A program made the translations under genes and the position numbers. The notes beneath the pieces are model-generated. The model worked only from the letters and a program-made list of their open reading frames with translations, did no database searches and had not been told where the DNA came from. Below are positions 1 through 8,701 of a stretch of DNA of 64,000 nucleotides, in pieces; the first letter of the stretch is position 1, and every line of letters begins with the position of its first letter. Origin of the DNA: Erysipelatoclostridium sp. AM42-17 (GTDB taxonomy: Bacteria; Bacillota_I; Bacilli_A; Erysipelotrichales; Coprobacillaceae). The stretch is taken from NCBI RefSeq assembly GCF_003480255.1, contig NZ_QUIN01000009.1, forward strand, positions 1 to 64,000. The letters are read 5' to 3'.

Positions 1-50
1 ATCAATAAGAAAATTATGTTTTTTCTATTGATTTTTCATAGTAGGTCTCC

Positions 51-506
51 TTATAATTTTTTCTTTAGCATTATGACTTCTTGATTACGCCACACTTCTT
101 TAAATCCGTGTTTGATAAACAATTGAGTATATGGGCTGTTTAAAGCAATATCGTCACATAAATAAGTTAAACCATTCTTCTTTGCTTTTTTACATAACAT
201 TTTAAGTGCCTGTTTCCCATATCCTAATCTTCGGTACTTAGCCTCAATAATTATATTCAAGACATACTCTTGATATTGATCCTCATAATAATAAGATACT
301 TCACCAACATAGTTTTGTGATTGCGTATCTTTAATATAAGCGTAATAATATTGAGGATGATTCATCCATAACTGATACCAAGTATTCCACAAAGATAAAT
401 CAAAAGAAATAATCCCATCTTGATTAAATGCCATCGTTGCTGGATCAGCTAATAAATGTTGCCGATAGGCCAATTCATCTAATCTCGGTTTAACTAATAT
501 AAGCAT
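51..506 (-). CDS. GNAT-family N-acetyltransferase
   Basis: A 151-residue protein with the GNAT fold signature. The acetyl-CoA pyrophosphate-binding motif reads RRLGYGKQAL at about residues 92-101, preceded by the beta-strand YVLNIIIEAKYR. The C-terminal strand IKHGFKEVWRNQEVIML is typical of GNATs acting on small molecules or peptide N-termini. An AGAAGGAG ribosome site precedes the ATG at the normal distance. The gene stands alone beside tRNA-His and gives no substrate clue. Family assignment is secure; the substrate is unknown. Confidence 0.85.
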   Translation of the reverse strand: MLILVKPRLDELAYRQHLLADPATMAFNQDGIISFDLSLWNTWYQLWMNHPQYYYAYIKDTQSQNYVGEVSYYYEDQYQEYVLNIIIEAKYRRLGYGKQALKMLCKKAKKNGLTYLCDDIALNSPYTQLFIKHGFKEVWRNQEVIMLKKKL

Positions 507-580
507 ATAATCTCCTTCTATTTTTAACTTACATTAATTGTAATGCAGTCTTATTTTATAATATTTTTATACAAAAGAAA

Positions 581-612
581 ACAAAAAAACTCTTGAATTA
601 TCTTCAAGAGTT
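581..612 (-). terminator. Intrinsic terminator of tRNA-His
   Basis: A 10-bp perfect stem (588-597 with 603-612) and 5-nt loop are followed on the minus strand by seven T. It lies just downstream of tRNA-His. Confidence 0.85.
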
Positions 613-622
613 ATTTACAAAA

Positions 623-699
623 TGGGGCGGACGATGGGAATCGAACCCACGAATGCCGGAGCCACAATCCGGTGCGTTAACCACTTCGCCACGTCCGCC
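623..699 (-). tRNA. tRNA-His (GTG anticodon)
   Basis: The minus strand folds as a full cloverleaf with an encoded CCA end. The anticodon stem CCGGA/TCCGG encloses the loop TTGTGGC, giving anticodon GTG. The T arm contains GGTTCGATTCC. Acceptor strand GCGGACG pairs with CGTCCGC, and an extra G at -1 (position 699) faces discriminator C73, the identity feature specific to tRNA-His. It has its own promoter and terminator, so it is a single-gene transcription unit. Confidence 0.97.
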
Positions 700-718
700 A
701 GTTCCAACTGCATGTATT

Positions 719-747
719 ACTATACATGAAAAAATATAACTTGTAAA
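719..747 (-). promoter_or_regulatory. Promoter of tRNA-His
   Basis: On the minus strand, TTTACA (742-747), a 17-bp spacer and TATAGT (719-724) end about 20 nt before the mature tRNA 5' end. This is a good sigma-A match. Confidence 0.75.
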
Positions 748-864
748 GAGAAAATTAAAAAAATAGTTTAATTATTTCATTTGTATCAAAACAACGTATT
801 GAATATAACATTTTATCTATAAATTACTCTTTGATCATTTCCCACCAAAAACATAAAGAAAACA

Positions 865-1030
865 TTTACAAACCATTTTTTTGAATGATATAATATTGAT
901 TGCAAAAGCATATATGATTTTCAAAATATAACAGATATGAGAAAGTTGTATTACTTTATGTAAATAATCTCATATTTGTGATTTCTACATAGAGTATTTC
1001 CTTTTGTAATTTAATAAGGAGGTACCAGTC
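865..1030 (+). promoter_or_regulatory. Cold-shock gene promoter and long structured leader
   Basis: TTTACA (865-870), an 18-bp spacer and TATAAT (889-894) predict a start near 901, giving a leader of about 130 nt. The leader holds an 11-of-12 inverted repeat (931-942 with 968-979) and ends in the ribosome site AAGGAGG at 1016-1022. Long folded leaders are characteristic of temperature-responsive csp mRNAs; the regulatory role here is inferred. The gene-free stretch 700-864 upstream shows only the tRNA-His promoter and AT-rich sequence. Confidence 0.6.
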
Positions 1031-1234
1031 ATGGCTACAGGAAAAGTAAAATGGTTTAATTCAGAAAAAGGATTTGGATTTATTTCAAATGATGAAGACA
1101 ACAAAGATATCTTTGTTCATTTCTCAGCAATCGTTGCTGATGGATTCAAAACATTAGAAGAAGGTCAAGTTGTTGAATTCGATATTACTGATACAGATCG
1201 TGGACCACAAGCACAAAACGTTGTTGTAAAATAA
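1031..1234 (+). CDS. csp: Cold-shock protein (CspA family)
   Basis: A 67-residue single cold-shock domain, the standard length. RNP1 (KGFGFI, residues 14-19) and RNP2 (DIFVHF) are intact, with the opening [16 protein letters not shown] usual for the family. Such proteins bind single-stranded RNA/DNA, melt mRNA structure and act in cold adaptation and general translation. It is monocistronic: its own promoter and long leader lie upstream and an intrinsic terminator follows directly. Which paralogue (cspA, B, C or D) cannot be decided from sequence. Confidence 0.96.
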   Translation: MATGKVKWFNSEKGFGFISNDEDNKDIFVHFSAIVADGFKTLEEGQVVEFDITDTDRGPQAQNVVVK

Positions 1235-1240
1235 TGTTTA

Positions 1241-1267
1241 AAACACCCCTTAGGGTGTTTTTCTTTT
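1241..1267 (+). terminator. Terminator of csp
   Basis: Stem 1241-1248/1253-1260 (AAACACCC with GGGTGTTT), 4-nt loop, then a T-rich tail. Confidence 0.9.
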
Positions 1268-1279
1268 GTATAAAACATA

Positions 1280-1312
1280 AAAATAGGAATGATCATCAAT
1301 CATTCCTATTTT
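1280..1312 (-). terminator. Terminator of the L,D-transpeptidase gene
   Basis: A 14-bp stem (1280-1293 with 1299-1312) lies just after the minus-strand stop codon; the T run is weak on both strands. Confidence 0.75.
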
Positions 1313-1315
1313 ATT

Positions 1316-2782
1316 TTATCGATAAACGATAACTGGCGTATTATCATCAAGTGATGCGTATAAAGAAGCAGCTACACTTTCTGATAAGTTAATACATCCG
1401 TGTGATCCATTTGTTTTATAAATTTCTCCACCATAAGCACTACGATGCAAATCATGGAATCCAATTCCACCATTAAATGCCATCCAGTATTTAACAGGTG
1501 CTTCATAAGGCCAAGTACCATCAGGATTTTTTTCACCTCTTAATACACGGTTTCTTTGTTTAAAATAGATATAATATGCTCCATTAGGTGTTGTACGTTT
1601 AGGATCAGATTCTAAACCACTTACAAAATCAGATTGTAAAATACAACTTCCATTTTTATAAAACCACATATGTTGTTTTGTAATATTAACTTCTACATAA
1701 GTATTACCTAATCCACCATTTTCATCTGATGAAGATTTTCCTGTTGTTCTTGGGGTTCTATTTACATCACTTTTATTTTGTTTAATGAGTTCCATGACTT
1801 CTGCAGTTTCTGTTGCTGGCATAACACGAATTCCATAAGTTCCTCCGGTAACAGTATGCATCGCACCATCACTACCTTTGAATGTAGTAGATTGATTAAC
1901 TGTATTGTAAGAAACAGCCATTTTTTTAACAAACGCTAATACATTTTCTTTAAAAACACTGTCATCTCTTACATATGTGCCATCATCTTTCTTTGTTAAC
2001 CAGTCTAACATAACAGAACCATCTAATGTAAATTCTTTTCCAGATGATGTTTTATATGAAATAACTGATTTACAATATTCATTAGCTGCTGATAACTTAT
2101 TTTTTAAATCTTGATTATCTTCTTTAACTGCTGGTTGGACATAACAATTTTCTTTTCTAACATTGATTGTTGTTTTACCATTAGCTAATGCTGTCTTTAC
2201 GCTATTTAATAATTGATCAAATTGAATAGTAGATCCTTCTGTTTCTTTAGCGATACTAAATTTACCATCTTTGTATTGAACATAAGCATCTGTTGGTGCA
2301 ACTTGATTTTCTGCTTTCATATGTTCTAATGATTGTAACCCTGATGTTAATGCTTGTTCATCAACTGTAATCACATCTTTAACTGCATAATCCTTTGAAT
2401 TCATTAAAGCCCCAACCCAACCAAAAGAACTTTGTTTATCAAGGACTTTATTGATTGTATTATTTTCATTATAGCCAAGCCCTAATTGACTACTATTAAT
2501 TGATTCATTTTTCCCATCATTGAATTTTAATACAATTTGATGATCTTTCACTCCTTGAGATACCTTTTCTTTAGCTTTAGTAAGATTTAAACCACCTACG
2601 TCAATTCCATTGATAGAAGTACCTGGTAAATATTTACCACTATAGTAAACACTTCCTCCAAAGTACCCAATCAGTAAAACTAAAATAACAATTCCGCCAG
2701 TTAAACACCACTTTTTATGAGTATTAAACCACGCTTTAAAATTGTTTTCTTTTTGTACTTTATTTTTAGCTTTTGTACTCAT
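1316..2782 (-). CDS. L,D-transpeptidase with peptidoglycan-binding domain
   Basis: Membrane-anchored cell-wall enzyme. An N-terminal basic stretch precedes one membrane segment (about residues 26-47, GGIVILVLLIGYFGGSVYYS). The middle is a tandem PG_binding_4-type region, and the C-terminus is a YkuD catalytic domain with the motif HGCINLS near residue 457. This family makes 3-3 crosslinks in peptidoglycan or attaches proteins to it. The longest frame opens at a TTG (2797), but GGGGGAT covers that codon and is well spaced from the ATG at 2782, so 488 residues is preferred. Monocistronic, with a terminator downstream. Confidence 0.9.
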   Translation of the reverse strand: MSTKAKNKVQKENNFKAWFNTHKKWCLTGGIVILVLLIGYFGGSVYYSGKYLPGTSINGIDVGGLNLTKAKEKVSQGVKDHQIVLKFNDGKNESINSSQLGLGYNENNTINKVLDKQSSFGWVGALMNSKDYAVKDVITVDEQALTSGLQSLEHMKAENQVAPTDAYVQYKDGKFSIAKETEGSTIQFDQLLNSVKTALANGKTTINVRKENCYVQPAVKEDNQDLKNKLSAANEYCKSVISYKTSSGKEFTLDGSVMLDWLTKKDDGTYVRDDSVFKENVLAFVKKMAVSYNTVNQSTTFKGSDGAMHTVTGGTYGIRVMPATETAEVMELIKQNKSDVNRTPRTTGKSSSDENGGLGNTYVEVNITKQHMWFYKNGSCILQSDFVSGLESDPKRTTPNGAYYIYFKQRNRVLRGEKNPDGTWPYEAPVKYWMAFNGGIGFHDLHRSAYGGEIYKTNGSHGCINLSESVAASLYASLDDNTPVIVYR

Positions 2783-2901
2783 TGTTTTATCCCCCAAAAT
2801 ATCTGTAATAAAATTATTAAGATGATATAAATTTTAACCACATTTGTCAATAAATACAATACAAAAAGTATGGTATTTTTAAAGAAAAATGATAATTTAA
2901 A

Positions 2902-3504
2902 TCATTTGCTTTCATTTTTTAATATATTCATATATTTCTTTAATTTATTAACATCACCATCAAAGCAATATCCTTTCATTCCTGCTGCTTTTGCTCCTTG
3001 AACATTTTCTTCTATATCATCTACAAATAAACACTCATGACCCTCTAAATGATAATAATTAAGAAAATCTAAAAAGATTGCTTTGTCTGGTTTTACCATA
3101 TGATGTTTAGCTGAAAGATAGTAGTCTTTAAAATATTTGAAAATAGATTTACTTTGATAATAATTATCAAATTGCACGGAACAGTTAGACAACAAATAAA
3201 AATCATAATCATTTTTATATTCAATTATGAATTGTTCCATTTCATCAATCACATCAAAAAAATCATACCAGTGATTAAAAGTATATTCTATCAATGATCC
3301 ATATTGTGGATATTGTTTTGTTAGTTGTTGAATAGCTTGATTTATAGAAATATCTCCTTTATCTAATTGTTTCCATTGAAATGAACCAAACAATGATTGA
3401 ACTAAAAAATCCTGTTCATCTTTATCATCCGTTAACTGACTTGCAATATATCTTGGATCCCAACGACAACACACATTTCCCATATCTAACACTATATATT
3501 TCAT
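2902..3504 (-). CDS. HAD-superfamily hydrolase (YihX-like)
   Basis: About 200 residues with the four HAD motifs: nucleophile motif DMGNV near the N-terminus, LSNC (motif II), K in MVKPDK (motif III) and the metal-binding pair VDDIEEN (motif IV). The cap region is helical as in subfamily I phosphatases acting on sugar phosphates or similar. The first nucleophile motif reads DMGN rather than DxDG, which is common in the YihX/epoxide-hydrolase-like branch. GGGAGGG is too close to the first ATG (3510) and properly spaced for the second (3504). A weak hairpin at 2887-2907 may terminate it. Substrate unknown. Confidence 0.85.
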   Translation of the reverse strand: MKYIVLDMGNVCCRWDPRYIASQLTDDKDEQDFLVQSLFGSFQWKQLDKGDISINQAIQQLTKQYPQYGSLIEYTFNHWYDFFDVIDEMEQFIIEYKNDYDFYLLSNCSVQFDNYYQSKSIFKYFKDYYLSAKHHMVKPDKAIFLDFLNYYHLEGHECLFVDDIEENVQGAKAAGMKGYCFDGDVNKLKKYMNILKNESK

Positions 3505-3602
3505 GATCATTCCCTCCCTACTATCTAGATTATAATCTATTTTTTAATGCAAAGATATCTCAAATCGTCTATAATTATTATATAGAAAGGGGATGCTTTA
3601 TT

Positions 3603-3938
3603 ATGCAAGCTTTATTTTTAGTTTTACATAAAGTTGAATGCTTAGACGAATTACTCGTTGCTTTACAAAAAGCAGGTATTAAAGGGGGTACAATTATTGA
3701 TAGTAAAGGGATGTTAAATACCCTTCAAAAAAATGAAAACTTCATTTTAGATTCGCTTAGAATTTTCTTAGAAGATCCTAGAGAAGAAAGTAAAGTACTC
3801 TTTTTCGTTTTAAATAAAGAACAAGTTGCTTTAGCTAGAAAAACAATTGATCAATCACTTGGTGGTATCGACAAACCGAATACAGGAATTATGTTTGGTT
3901 TTGATTTAAACTTTGTTGATGGTCTTAATAACGAATAA
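3603..3938 (+). CDS. P-II-like small protein of unknown role
   Basis: A 111-residue cytosolic protein with no membrane segment or signal peptide. Alternating strands and helices (MQALFLVLHKVECLDELLVAL, then KVLFFVLNKEQVALARKTID) suggest a ferredoxin-like or GlnB/CutA-type fold. The opening resembles P-II-like signalling proteins, but the conserved T-loop Tyr and the ATP-binding motifs are not evident, so ligand and partner cannot be assigned. It is preceded by AAAGGGG and followed at once by a strong terminator, so it is transcribed alone. Confidence 0.6.
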   Translation: MQALFLVLHKVECLDELLVALQKAGIKGGTIIDSKGMLNTLQKNENFILDSLRIFLEDPREESKVLFFVLNKEQVALARKTIDQSLGGIDKPNTGIMFGFDLNFVDGLNNE

Positions 3939-3974
3939 AGAGAGAAAATACATAACGTATTTTCTCTCTTTTTT
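3939..3974. terminator. Bidirectional terminator between convergent genes
   Basis: A 13-bp perfect stem (3939-3951 with 3957-3969) with a T run on the plus strand. It separates the P-II-like gene from the convergent membrane-protein gene. Confidence 0.9.
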
Positions 3975-4578
3975 ACCATTGTAACATCGTCATATAATTA
4001 TCAATATCATTAAGTGCTTTTTTATAAGCATCCAATCGTACCATTTTTTCCTTTTTGCCATCAATAGAAGTAATATAAACACTATCATAATCACTTTCTA
4101 CAACAAGTGCTTGTTTTTGATAAGTTAAATAACCATTACTAATTCGATATTTAACCTTACCATTTACACGATACTTAACAATATCTCCTTTTAATATAAG
4201 AACATAAGCTTCATGACTAGGTTTTTCACTACTATGATTTAATAACGGTGCTTCTTGATCTGGTGGTAATAATTGCATAATTTTATGAAATATCTGTTTG
4301 CTGGATATTTTATATCCTTGTATCTTATCGTTTTTATCAACTGTTAAAGTCACATCTTGATAATGTTCATTAGACTCTTGACTACTTACAAAATCTAGTA
4401 ATTTAACTTTTAATGTTGCGTCTTCTACAACTACTGAATCTACAACTTCTTTAGAAACTACTTTTGTTTGTTTTGGTGTTTCCTTAGTAGAAAACTTAAA
4501 AACAATAGCTATAACAACAACTAATGCAATAACACAAAGGCAATACATAGCATTTTTAGTAAGTTGCATTTTTTTCAT
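3973..4578 (-). CDS. Membrane-anchored hypothetical protein
   Basis: A 201-residue protein with one N-terminal membrane segment (about residues 10-27, NAMYCLCVIALVVVIAIV) after a basic start, which predicts an extracytoplasmic C-terminal domain. The domain is hydrophilic, without cysteine pairs or a recognisable catalytic motif. I do not recognise a family. GGGGTGG lies 9 nt before the ATG. It is transcribed in the same direction as downstream-encoded neighbours but has the shared terminator at its end. Function unknown. Confidence 0.7.
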   Translation of the reverse strand: MKKMQLTKNAMYCLCVIALVVVIAIVFKFSTKETPKQTKVVSKEVVDSVVVEDATLKVKLLDFVSSQESNEHYQDVTLTVDKNDKIQGYKISSKQIFHKIMQLLPPDQEAPLLNHSSEKPSHEAYVLILKGDIVKYRVNGKVKYRISNGYLTYQKQALVVESDYDSVYITSIDGKKEKMVRLDAYKKALNDIDNYMTMLQW

Positions 4579-4623
4579 TTGCTTACCACCCCTTCTTTAT
4601 ATTATTCTATCAAAAATACTCCA

Positions 4624-4657
4624 AAGAAAAAAGACGCATCATTATAAAACTGCGTCT
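4624..4657 (-). terminator. Terminator overlapping the end of trxA
   Basis: Stem 4632-4638/4651-4657 (AGACGCA with TGCGTCT). The upstream arm lies within the last trxA codons and the stop codon lies in the loop; T run follows on the minus strand. Confidence 0.85.
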
Positions 4658-4947
4658 AATCTCTTTTGAATATCACCTTTTCCAGTAAAACCTGTAATTT
4701 GATCTACTGCTTGACCATCTTTAAAGATAATAAGATTAGGAATGGCTTGAATTCCATACTTTCTTGCAAGATTTTCTGATTCGTCCACATCTACCTTTAC
4801 AAATTTCACTTGTTCCATTTCTCCAGCTAATTCTTCCAAAACTGGACTTAACATTTTACATGGTCCACACCAATTAGCAAAGAAATCAACTAAGACAACA
4901 CCATTTGCAATTGTTGTAGCAAATTGACTTTCATTAATTATTTCCAT
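4642..4947 (-). CDS. trxA: Thioredoxin
   Basis: A 101-residue classic thioredoxin with active site WCGPC (residues 27-31), the cis-proline loop IQAIPN and the terminal helix expected of the family. It reduces protein disulfides in the cytosol, using electrons from thioredoxin reductase, which is not encoded in this window. It is a single-gene unit. Its 3' end forms one arm of its own terminator. Confidence 0.97.
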   Translation of the reverse strand: MEIINESQFATTIANGVVLVDFFANWCGPCKMLSPVLEELAGEMEQVKFVKVDVDESENLARKYGIQAIPNLIIFKDGQAVDQITGFTGKGDIQKRLDAVL

Positions 4948-5018
4948 ACTTTCACCTCAACTATTATTATGCCTATACTTTTTTATTTTACAAGTTAAAT
5001 GCTTTTTTATTTTAATAT

Positions 5019-5047
5019 TTGAATTTTATAGTTAACACTGTTATGAT
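5019..5047 (+). promoter_or_regulatory. Promoter of degV
   Basis: TTGAAT (5019-5024), a 17-bp spacer and TATGAT (5042-5047). Transcription would start near 5054, before the ribosome site TAGGAGG. Confidence 0.7.
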
Positions 5048-5088
5048 ATTCAGTAGATTAATGTGTAATGTATCTAGGAGGTTTTTAT

Positions 5089-5946
5089 ATGAAAAAAGTA
5101 GCAATTGTTACAGATAGCAATTCAGGAATTACTCAAGCAGAAGGAAAACAATTAGGTGTCTTTGTTTTACCCATGCCTTTTACTATTGATGGTGAGACAT
5201 ACTATGAAGATATTAATCTTACCCAAGAACAATTTTATGATAAATTGATGAACAATGCTGAAGTCTTTACTTCTCAACCAGTAGTCGGTGATGTAAGTAA
5301 ACTTTGGAACAAAATATTAAAAGACTATGATGAAATTGTGCATATCCCCATGTCAAGTGGCTTAAGTGGTTCATGTCAAACAGCACTTATGTTAGCCAGC
5401 GAATATGATGGTAAAGTAGAAGTTGTTAACAGTCAAAGAATTTCAGTTACACAAAAATATGATGTTTTAGATGCCAAACGACTAGCCGATGAAGGTAAAA
5501 GCGCAAAAGAAATCAAAACAATCTTAGAAAACAATAAATTACAAGCCTCTATCTATATTACAGTCAATACACTAGAATATTTAAAAAAAGGTGGTCGTAT
5601 TACACCAGCAGCTGCCCTACTTGGGGGAATGTTAAAAATTAAACCTGTATTACAAATTCAGGGAGAAAAACTTGATGCTTTTTCAAAAACAAGAACAATG
5701 ATTAAAGGTAAAAAGATTATGAGTGACGCTATCGATAAAGATATTAAAGAACGTTTTGGTGATGATTATCATCATGTTCACATATGTGTAGCTTATACAT
5801 ATGATCGTGAAGCAGCTCTTGAATTTAAAGAAGAACTTCAACAAACATATCCTGATGCGCATATTATTTGTGATCCTTTGTCATTAAGTGTTTCTTGTCA
5901 TATAGGACCACATGCTTTAGCTGTTGCTATATGTAAAGTGATTTAA
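5089..5946 (+). CDS. DegV family fatty-acid-binding protein
   Basis: A 285-residue DegV protein. The N-terminal KKVAIVTDSNSGI, the central MSSGLSGSCQTA with the ligand-contacting Ser residues and the LKKGGRI motif are family hallmarks. DegV/FakB proteins bind a fatty acid in a buried pocket and present it to the kinase FakA for phosphorylation. FakA is not encoded in this window. An upstream ATG at 5068 precedes the ribosome site TAGGAGG, so translation starts at 5089. Monocistronic, with its own promoter and terminator. Confidence 0.92.
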   Translation: MKKVAIVTDSNSGITQAEGKQLGVFVLPMPFTIDGETYYEDINLTQEQFYDKLMNNAEVFTSQPVVGDVSKLWNKILKDYDEIVHIPMSSGLSGSCQTALMLASEYDGKVEVVNSQRISVTQKYDVLDAKRLADEGKSAKEIKTILENNKLQASIYITVNTLEYLKKGGRITPAAALLGGMLKIKPVLQIQGEKLDAFSKTRTMIKGKKIMSDAIDKDIKERFGDDYHHVHICVAYTYDREAALEFKEELQQTYPDAHIICDPLSLSVSCHIGPHALAVAICKVI

Positions 5947-5969
5947 AAGATTCTTAGGAATCTTTTTTA
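5945..5969 (+). terminator. Terminator of degV
   Basis: Stem 5945-5953/5958-5966 with a 4-nt loop and T run. Confidence 0.85.
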
Positions 5970-5991
5970 TTTTAAAAAAAGTTAAAAAGAT

Positions 5992-6021
5992 TTGACTAAT
6001 ATAAAATAATTTGACTATAAT
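5992..6021 (+). promoter_or_regulatory. Promoter of the RNase J gene
   Basis: TTGACT (5992-5997), an 18-bp spacer and TATAAT (6016-6021). The leader to the RNase J start is about 75 nt. Confidence 0.7.
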
Positions 6022-6104
6022 GTAACAGTTACTTGATGTTTAATCAATTCATAAGAATCATTGTATGTTATAATAATGAAAAAGAAATAATAAGGAGGTT
6101 AACT

Positions 6105-7862
6105 ATGCAAGAAAAGCCAAATCATAATAAAAAAAATGGCAACTATCATAAAAAACAAAATAATCATAAAAATCCAAAAAAATTACATCATAAATCATCT
6201 AAATCACCAGATACTAAAATATTTGCTTTAGGTGGATTAAACGAAATCGGAAAAAATATGTATTGTGTAGAACATGAAAATGAATTGTTCATTATTGATG
6301 CAGGAGTTAAATTTGCAGAAGATGGATTACCTGGTATTGACTATGTTATCCCAGACTACACATACTTAAAACGTAATGAAAAGAAAATTAAAGGGTTATT
6401 AATTACTCATGGTCATGAAGATCATATTGGGGGTATTCCTTTCTTACTACAGGTTGTCAGTATCCCTTTTATTTATGCTACACCTCTAGCGTGTGCTATG
6501 ATCAGAAGAAAACTTGAAGAAAAACGTTTAACGCAAGCAACTCATCTTATTCAAATAGATGGTGATTATCAAATTAAATCACGTTATTTTAACATTGGTT
6601 TCTTTAAAACAAACCATTCTATTCCTGAAAGTGTGGGAATTATCTTAAATACACCTAATGGTCGTATTGTTTCTACTGGAGATTTTAAATTTGATTTATC
6701 TCCTGTAGGAGATCCTGCTGATTATCAAAAGATTTCTTTTTTAGGAGAAACAGGTGTGACTTTACTTTTAAGTGATTCTACTAATGCTGAAGTTCCTACA
6801 TTTAGTAAGAGTGAAAAAAAAGTGGCTAATGCCGTTCAAGAACAATTTAGAAAAACTGAAGGTCGTTTAATTGTTGCAACATTTGCTTCCAATGTACATC
6901 GTGTACAACAAATTGTAGAAGCTGCCGTTAAGTTTAATCGTAAGATTCTTGTATATGGACGTTCAATGGAAAATAATATCCAAGTATCTCGTCAACTTGG
7001 TTATATTAAAGCTCCTGATCGTTTCTTTATCAAAAATGATCAAGCTAAAAAATTACCAGATAACGAGATTTTAATTTTATGCACTGGAAGCCAAGGTGAA
7101 GCTTTAGCAGCATTAAGCCGTATCGCTAATGGTACCCATAAATATGTAAAAATCAAACCGGGTGATACTGTTCTCTTCTCTTCAAGTCCTATTCCGGGTA
7201 ATGATTACAGTATTAATGTTGTTGTCAATCGTTTGTTTAGAGCCGGTGCTAGAGTTTTAGTCAACACTGCTTTTAATAACTTACATACATCAGGACATGC
7301 TAGTCAAGAAGAACAAAAATTAATGATGTTACTTACAAAACCTAAGTATTTCTTCCCAGTCCATGGAGAATATCGTATGTTAAAAATACATGCTCAATTA
7401 TCACAAGAAGTCGGTGTACCACCTGAAAACTCATTTGTTTTAAGCAACGGTGATACAATTCTTCTCAATCATGGTGAAGCAAGACTTGGTCCAAGAATTC
7501 ATGTTGATGATATCTATGTAGATGGTAATGATATAAGTGGTTTATCAACTGCTGTATTAAGAGATCGTCAAATATTATCAGAAGATGGTATGGTATCTAT
7601 TTTAATTAGTATGGACTCTCATAGTGGTAAACTTCTTACAAGACCGGTTATTATCTCACGTGGTTTTGTTTATATGAAAGATAGTTTTGCTATGATTCGT
7701 GAAGCAGAAAATTTAGTAGGGCACGCCCTTAATAAGTTATTAGCTGGAAAAACAACATTTGGGGAAATTAAAAATACAACTCGTGAAGTTTTATCTTCAT
7801 ACTTTTATCGCAAAACTAAACGTAATCCAATGATTATTCCAGTTATTATGAATAAAAAATAA
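6105..7862 (+). CDS. rnj: Ribonuclease J
   Basis: A 585-residue metallo-beta-lactamase/beta-CASP ribonuclease that acts in mRNA decay and RNA maturation in the cytosol, with 5' exonuclease and endonuclease activity. The zinc motif THGHEDHIGG (residues 101-110) is intact, followed by SDSTNAE and the beta-CASP motif CTGSQGE. A His/Lys/Asn-rich tail of about 35 residues precedes the conserved ALGGLNEIGKNMY. AAGGAGG precedes the ATG at 6105; the longer frame starts before it. Its stop shares one base with the next ATG, so the two are co-translated. Whether it is J1 or J2 is undecided. Confidence 0.95.
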   Translation: MQEKPNHNKKNGNYHKKQNNHKNPKKLHHKSSKSPDTKIFALGGLNEIGKNMYCVEHENELFIIDAGVKFAEDGLPGIDYVIPDYTYLKRNEKKIKGLLITHGHEDHIGGIPFLLQVVSIPFIYATPLACAMIRRKLEEKRLTQATHLIQIDGDYQIKSRYFNIGFFKTNHSIPESVGIILNTPNGRIVSTGDFKFDLSPVGDPADYQKISFLGETGVTLLLSDSTNAEVPTFSKSEKKVANAVQEQFRKTEGRLIVATFASNVHRVQQIVEAAVKFNRKILVYGRSMENNIQVSRQLGYIKAPDRFFIKNDQAKKLPDNEILILCTGSQGEALAALSRIANGTHKYVKIKPGDTVLFSSSPIPGNDYSINVVVNRLFRAGARVLVNTAFNNLHTSGHASQEEQKLMMLLTKPKYFFPVHGEYRMLKIHAQLSQEVGVPPENSFVLSNGDTILLNHGEARLGPRIHVDDIYVDGNDISGLSTAVLRDRQILSEDGMVSILISMDSHSGKLLTRPVIISRGFVYMKDSFAMIREAENLVGHALNKLLAGKTTFGEIKNTTREVLSSYFYRKTKRNPMIIPVIMNKK

Positions 7863-8671
7863 TGTTTAAGAAACTAAGAAAAATCCTATTGATATGTATA
7901 TTATTTATATCAATAGGATTTGGTTCTTATACTCTACTTCACGGTTCAAAAACAGAATATCGTTTTAAAAATGATACTTATCAAAGTACAAAATTACCTA
8001 ACACCTTTAATGATTTTACCATTGCTTATATAAGCGATATCAATCTTCATCAAGAAAAAGATTTAAAAAGATTAAAAAAAATTATAAAAGATTTAAATAC
8101 AAAAAATGCTGATATGGTTTTGTTTGGTGGAGATTTATATGATGGACAAGTATTCAAACAAGACGAAGTGATTAAAATACTAAAGAAAATAAAAAGTAGT
8201 TATGGTCAATTTGCTGTTTTAGGAGAAAAAGACCAAGTTGATAAAACAACATGTACCAATATTTTAACTGAATCAGGATTTGAAGTACTACATAATGAGT
8301 ATCGTAAAATCTATTATAACGATCAATCCATCAGTTTATTTGGTTTAGAAAACAGTAGTGATATTTCTACATTATTAAATGATGATAATAAAAATAGTTT
8401 TAAATTAGCTTTAGTCCATCAACCAGATTATTTTCAACAACTCAAATCATCTGTCCAGCTTCAACTTTCTGGACATACTTTAGGTGGTTATATTAAACTT
8501 CCTCTTATTGGTGGTTTAGAAGATAAAGATTTAGGTACGCTATATCGTAGTGGGATTCATAAATCAAAACAATCCACTTTAATTATTTCAAATGGTTTAA
8601 GTTTTGAAAAAGATCATGATTATCGTATTTTTACTTATAATGAGATTAACATGATTACACTAAAAAAATAA
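7862..8671 (+). CDS. Membrane-anchored calcineurin-like phosphoesterase, degenerate metal site
   Basis: A 269-residue protein with one N-terminal membrane segment (about 8-26) and a metallophosphoesterase fold of the YaeI/YkuE type. The five-motif plan is visible but altered. The DxH motif is SDIN (D59, N61), GGDL (D91) is kept, GNHD is replaced by GEKD (121-124), the H of VHQPD (H186) is kept and GHTHGG is GHTLGG (H205, L207). Loss of three usual ligand positions suggests reduced or no hydrolase activity. It follows RNase J with a 1-nt overlap. Confidence 0.8.
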   Translation: MFKKLRKILLICILFISIGFGSYTLLHGSKTEYRFKNDTYQSTKLPNTFNDFTIAYISDINLHQEKDLKRLKKIIKDLNTKNADMVLFGGDLYDGQVFKQDEVIKILKKIKSSYGQFAVLGEKDQVDKTTCTNILTESGFEVLHNEYRKIYYNDQSISLFGLENSSDISTLLNDDNKNSFKLALVHQPDYFQQLKSSVQLQLSGHTLGGYIKLPLIGGLEDKDLGTLYRSGIHKSKQSTLIISNGLSFEKDHDYRIFTYNEINMITLKK

Positions 8672-8701
8672 CAGGTTCTATATGAACCTGTTATTTTTTT
8701 A
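8667..8701. terminator. Bidirectional terminator between phosphoesterase gene and argB
   Basis: A strong stem (8668-8678 with 8684-8694) has a 5-nt loop, a plus-strand T run and an A tract that gives a T run on the minus strand. It serves the convergent argB as well. Confidence 0.93.

Noticed and set aside
5068-5088. Upstream ATG of degV
   Set aside because: The ATG precedes the ribosome site TAGGAGG, so translation must start at 5089.
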